Assembly (NCBI GenBank): GCA_038530555.1 | Contig: JBCBCN010000007.1 | Coordinates: forward strand, 1 to 64,000 | Reading direction: 5' to 3' | Length of the DNA: 64,000 nucleotides | Origin: HKCCE3408 sp038530555 | GTDB lineage: Bacteria > Pseudomonadota > Alphaproteobacteria > Rhodobacterales > Rhodobacteraceae | Shown here: positions 61,787-64,000 of the stretch, piece after piece | Position numbering within the stretch: the first letter of the stretch is position 1 | How the letters are laid out: every line of letters starts with the position of its first letter | Program-made: the position numbers and the translations under genes | The notes under the pieces: generated by a model | What the model was told of the DNA's origin: nothing | Database searches by the model: none | Seen by the model: the letters and a program-made list of their open reading frames with translations, nothing else

Positions 61787-62392
61787 TCATTGTCGGCGGC
61801 GATTGCTAATGGCGGTGAATGTGGTCGCGAAACTGAGCGGTTCGGGGAAGCTCTCGGCGGCCTCTTGCGTGATTGCATGCGCTTGCAAAGTGCCGAAATC
61901 GGGGGAGCCCCGCATCTCTGTGCGCGGGCCTTCGGTGGCGATGCGGCTCAGCGCACCACCCTCGAGAACCTCGGCCACGGCGGCCATTTCGCTGGGCGGC
62001 CCGACATAGAGACAGGTCAAAAGGCCCGAGCGATTGGGCTCGATCACTACGGCCTCTGCCTCATTGACGACCAAAGTCACGGTGTCATAACCCCGACGCT
62101 CGCGCAGATTGGTCGCGATCTCGACCGAGCGCTCCTGTGACGACGCCCAATCATCGGGCGCGTCAGGCTGCAGACCCGACAGCAACAACGCATGGCTCAG
62201 CGCTACATCCGCGACCGTCATATCGAGCGAGACGTCCCAGCCCGCATCGACAAAGCCCAGAACCTTGCCCTCCAGATCAAGCTCAGGGTCGAAACACAGA
62301 TCAAGCGCTGTACCGATATCGGCCTTGGCCGCACTCACGGACAGGGTCAAGGCGAGGATGCTAAGGTGGGTCTTCATGGGGTGGGTCTTCAT
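61787..62392 (-). CDS. Secreted protein of unknown function, 201 residues
   Basis: No family recognised. Signal peptide (LSILALTLSVSAAKAD) after a tandem duplication of the start: the first twelve bases ATGAAGACCCAC are repeated 15 bp later, giving two possible in-frame starts. Mature protein has few Cys (LDLCFDP near the start and LTCLYVG), and an IEPNRSGLLTCLYVGPP segment resembling NPNRIAVVQVGTRPR in the 167-residue protein upstream of sucD, so the two may be paralogues. Between sucD and DUF805, same strand. Confidence 0.78.
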   Translation of the reverse strand: MKTHPMKTHLSILALTLSVSAAKADIGTALDLCFDPELDLEGKVLGFVDAGWDVSLDMTVADVALSHALLLSGLQPDAPDDWASSQERSVEIATNLRERRGYDTVTLVVNEAEAVVIEPNRSGLLTCLYVGPPSEMAAVAEVLEGGALSRIATEGPRTEMRGSPDFGTLQAHAITQEAAESFPEPLSFATTFTAISNRRRQ

Positions 62393-62538
62393 GGCGGGCG
62401 CTCCCTTTGGCAAAACACGTGCGATCTCACGACGCCGTCCCGCCCGGGATTTCGGGCACGACAGACGCGTCGGCGTGCAGCGAGGCGTGCGAGACACCCC
62501 TCCGTCACGACTGCGCAAGCTCTGCCCGGTTGCCTGCA

Positions 62539-63420
62539 TTAGCCGATTGCCTCCAACACGGCCTCTCCCAAACCGGCGGGGCTTTCGGCGACGACAATTC
62601 CGGCCGAGCGCATGGCTTCGATCTTGTCGTCAGCACCGCCTTTTCCGCCAGACACAATTGCGCCAGCATGGCCCATGCGCCGCCCCGGAGGCGCCGTGCG
62701 CCCGGCGATAAAGCCCGCCACCGGCTTTTTGCGGCCGCGCTTGGCCTCATCGGCCAGGAATTGCGCCGCGTCCTCTTCGGCGGAACCGCCGATTTCGCCG
62801 ATCATAATGATCGCCTGGGTCTCGTCATCGCCCAGGAACCATTCCAGCACGTCGAGATGCTCGGTGCCTTTGATCGGGTCCCCGCCGATGCCCACGCAGG
62901 TCGACTGCCCCAGGCCCACATCCGAGGTCTGCTTGACCGCCTCATAGGTCAGCGTGCCCGAGCGGCTGACCACGCCGACCGAGCCGCGCTTGTGGATGTG
63001 GCCGGGCATGATGCCGATCTTGCAGGCATCGGGCGTGATCACCCCGGGACAGTTCGGCCCGACCAAAAGGGACTTGGACGTTTCCAGCGCGCGCTTGACC
63101 GACATCATATCGAGGACCGGAATGCCCTCGGTGATGCACACGATCAGCTCCATCTCCGCATCGATCGCCTCCAGGATCGAGTCCGCGGCGAAGGGCGGCG
63201 GCACGTAGATCACGCTGGCATTGGCGCCCGTTGTGGCTTTGGCCTCATGGACCGAGTTGAAGACCGGCAGGTCGAGATGGTTCATCCCGCCCTTTCCGGG
63301 TGTCACACCGCCGACCATCTGGGTGCCGTAGGCGATGGCCTGCTCGGAATGAAACGTGCCCTGGCTTCCGGTGAAGCCCTGGCAGATCACTTTGGTGTTT
63401 TCGTCGACGAGTACGGCCAT
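62539..63420 (-). CDS. sucD: Succinyl-CoA synthetase alpha subunit
   Basis: 293 residues, normal length. CoA-binding NTKVICQGFTGSQGTFHSEQAIAYGTQMVGG at the start; the phospho-His region in IMIGEIGGSAEEDAA and LVGPNCPGVITPD, GIMPGHIHKRGSVGVVSRSGTLTYEAV and AGRTAPPGRRMGHAGAI are diagnostic. Makes succinate and ATP or GTP. ATG 63420 follows GAGGAA; the frame opens to 63456. sucC is not in the window. Confidence 0.96.
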   Translation of the reverse strand: MAVLVDENTKVICQGFTGSQGTFHSEQAIAYGTQMVGGVTPGKGGMNHLDLPVFNSVHEAKATTGANASVIYVPPPFAADSILEAIDAEMELIVCITEGIPVLDMMSVKRALETSKSLLVGPNCPGVITPDACKIGIMPGHIHKRGSVGVVSRSGTLTYEAVKQTSDVGLGQSTCVGIGGDPIKGTEHLDVLEWFLGDDETQAIIMIGEIGGSAEEDAAQFLADEAKRGRKKPVAGFIAGRTAPPGRRMGHAGAIVSGGKGGADDKIEAMRSAGIVVAESPAGLGEAVLEAIG

Positions 63421-63436
63421 GTCTGTTCCTCGGTCC

Positions 63437-63940
63437 TTAGTCTTCCAACGGCACAAGCCGCTCTACGTTTATGAATGTCTCGGGTCCGCTCGGCCTGGGG
63501 CGCGTGCCCACCTGGACGACGGCGATGCGGTTCGGGTTGAGCTGTCTTGCGGCCACGAAGGCTGCGCCGTCTTGAGCCGGGAAATCCGGCGGCACGTCCG
63601 CCTTGGTCAAGATGCCCTCTCGGTCGAGCGCTGAGATGACGGTGTCGCGAGCGGCCTCAACCGCCTCACCATCGAACGCGACCTCGCACCGGCGGTCAGT
63701 GCCTTGTGTCACGGCGCGTCCCTGGGGCGGGGAAATCTCTGTTCCGCTGCGAAAGGGGTCAAGATCGTAGAAATCATGCCGCGCGGGCAAAACCTCCGCC
63801 GCGCGTTCCGCCGTCATGAGCGGGTTGAAGCAGTGATCGGCGAAGGCCTCAAGCGCCTGAGTGTCAGCCGCTGCCGAGGCGGAAAAGCCAGCCGAAATTG
63901 CCGCTGTTGCCAAGGACAGGGATATGCACGCGTACTGCAT
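63437..63940 (-). CDS. Secreted protein of unknown function, 167 residues
   Basis: No family recognised. Signal peptide (ACISLSLATAAISAGFSASAAAD), then a small globular body with HCFNPLMTAERAAEVLPA and the C-terminal LNPNRIAVVQVGTRPRPSGPETFINVERL. Resembles the 201-residue protein between sucD and DUF805. 16 bp before sucD and 9 bp after a partial gene at the window edge, so part of the same run. Likely periplasmic. Confidence 0.75.
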   Translation of the reverse strand: MQYACISLSLATAAISAGFSASAAADTQALEAFADHCFNPLMTAERAAEVLPARHDFYDLDPFRSGTEISPPQGRAVTQGTDRRCEVAFDGEAVEAARDTVISALDREGILTKADVPPDFPAQDGAAFVAARQLNPNRIAVVQVGTRPRPSGPETFINVERLVPLED

Positions 63941-63949
63941 CGGCCTACC

Positions 63950-64000
63950 TCAGTTTATCACGATCGAGGAGGTGCCATCCTCGATGCATTCGCCGGAATT
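63950..64000 (-). CDS. C-terminal end of a gene cut by the window edge
   Basis: Sixteen codons and a TGA stop are visible (ends NSGECIEDGTSSIVIN). The 5' part lies beyond position 64000. It has the layout of another small protein in the suc operon run; it is not the SucC C-terminus I would expect. Family unknown. Confidence 0.55.
   Translation of the reverse strand, partial: NSGECIEDGTSSIVIN

Overview
The window is a high-GC chromosomal segment of an alphaproteobacterium, almost certainly a roseobacter-type member of the Rhodobacteraceae. Supporting signs are an RpoH2-type heat-shock sigma factor next to coaBC-dut, the glnD-murJ-trpS neighbourhood, lpoA divergent from rsmI-yraN-gshB, a TIGR02186 gene paired with a TSUP transporter, a 2-oxoglutarate dehydrogenase operon carrying a MAPEG gene, and a full aerobic urate-degradation set. 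Genes are densely packed, often with ATGA or TGATG overlaps. I see no insertion sequence, prophage, integrase, CRISPR array or rRNA. One RNA gene is clear, a tRNA-Ala(GGC).

Layout. 0-8 kb: GcvT-type FAD oxidoreductase, HtpX protease, an orphan 76-residue gene, 2-hydroxyacid dehydrogenase, secreted SH3 protein and an M3 oligopeptidase. 8-12 kb (minus): rpoH2, coaBC, dut and a membrane-anchored moeB. 12-19 kb: cobU-type kinase with a phosphatase, a GST with a Cys-rich tail, yifB, and gshB-yraN-rsmI. 18-30 kb: lpoA, glnD, murJ, a rhomboid without catalytic residues, trpS, a VOC protein, an unlisted 49-residue ORF, a branched-chain aminotransferase, a universal stress protein, nfuA, tsaB and rimI. 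30-36.8 kb: a BMP-type (nucleoside/purine) ABC importer, then TSUP and TIGR02186. 37-45 kb: SDR, RecD-like ATPase, class III aminotransferase, esterase, VOC dioxygenase, iolB and a sulfotransferase. 44-48 kb: urate degradation (puuD, uraH, puuE fused to OHCU decarboxylase, allA). 48-53 kb: siderophore-interacting protein, SulP, tRNA-Ala, FYDLN protein, a SprT-like protease and a GntR regulator. 53-64 kb (minus): the TCA block sucD - secreted protein - DUF805 - sucA - odhB - MAPEG - lpd - SH3 protein - TerB-like protein, cut by the right edge.

How the genes work together. The purine-type importer and the urate-to-ureidoglycolate set would let the cell use purines as a nitrogen source, and GlnD is the PII nitrogen sensor. 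The TCA block supplies the 2-oxoglutarate dehydrogenase complex and succinyl-CoA synthetase alpha, interleaved with small envelope proteins of unknown role. rpoH2 has an upstream sequence resembling the RpoE (singlet-oxygen) promoter of Rhodobacter.

Best leads. (1) A dispersed palindromic element of about 97 bp has two copies (24007-24105 and 36841-36935), each between convergent genes, whose arms differ by compensatory changes. (2) A predicted three-way-junction structure lies at 53355-53449. (3) A 49-codon ORF sits at 26612-26761 behind a perfect Shine-Dalgarno. (4) The rhomboid family protein lacks its catalytic Ser and His. (5) Related secreted proteins are interleaved with the suc genes. 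No database search was possible, so family names rest on recognised motifs.
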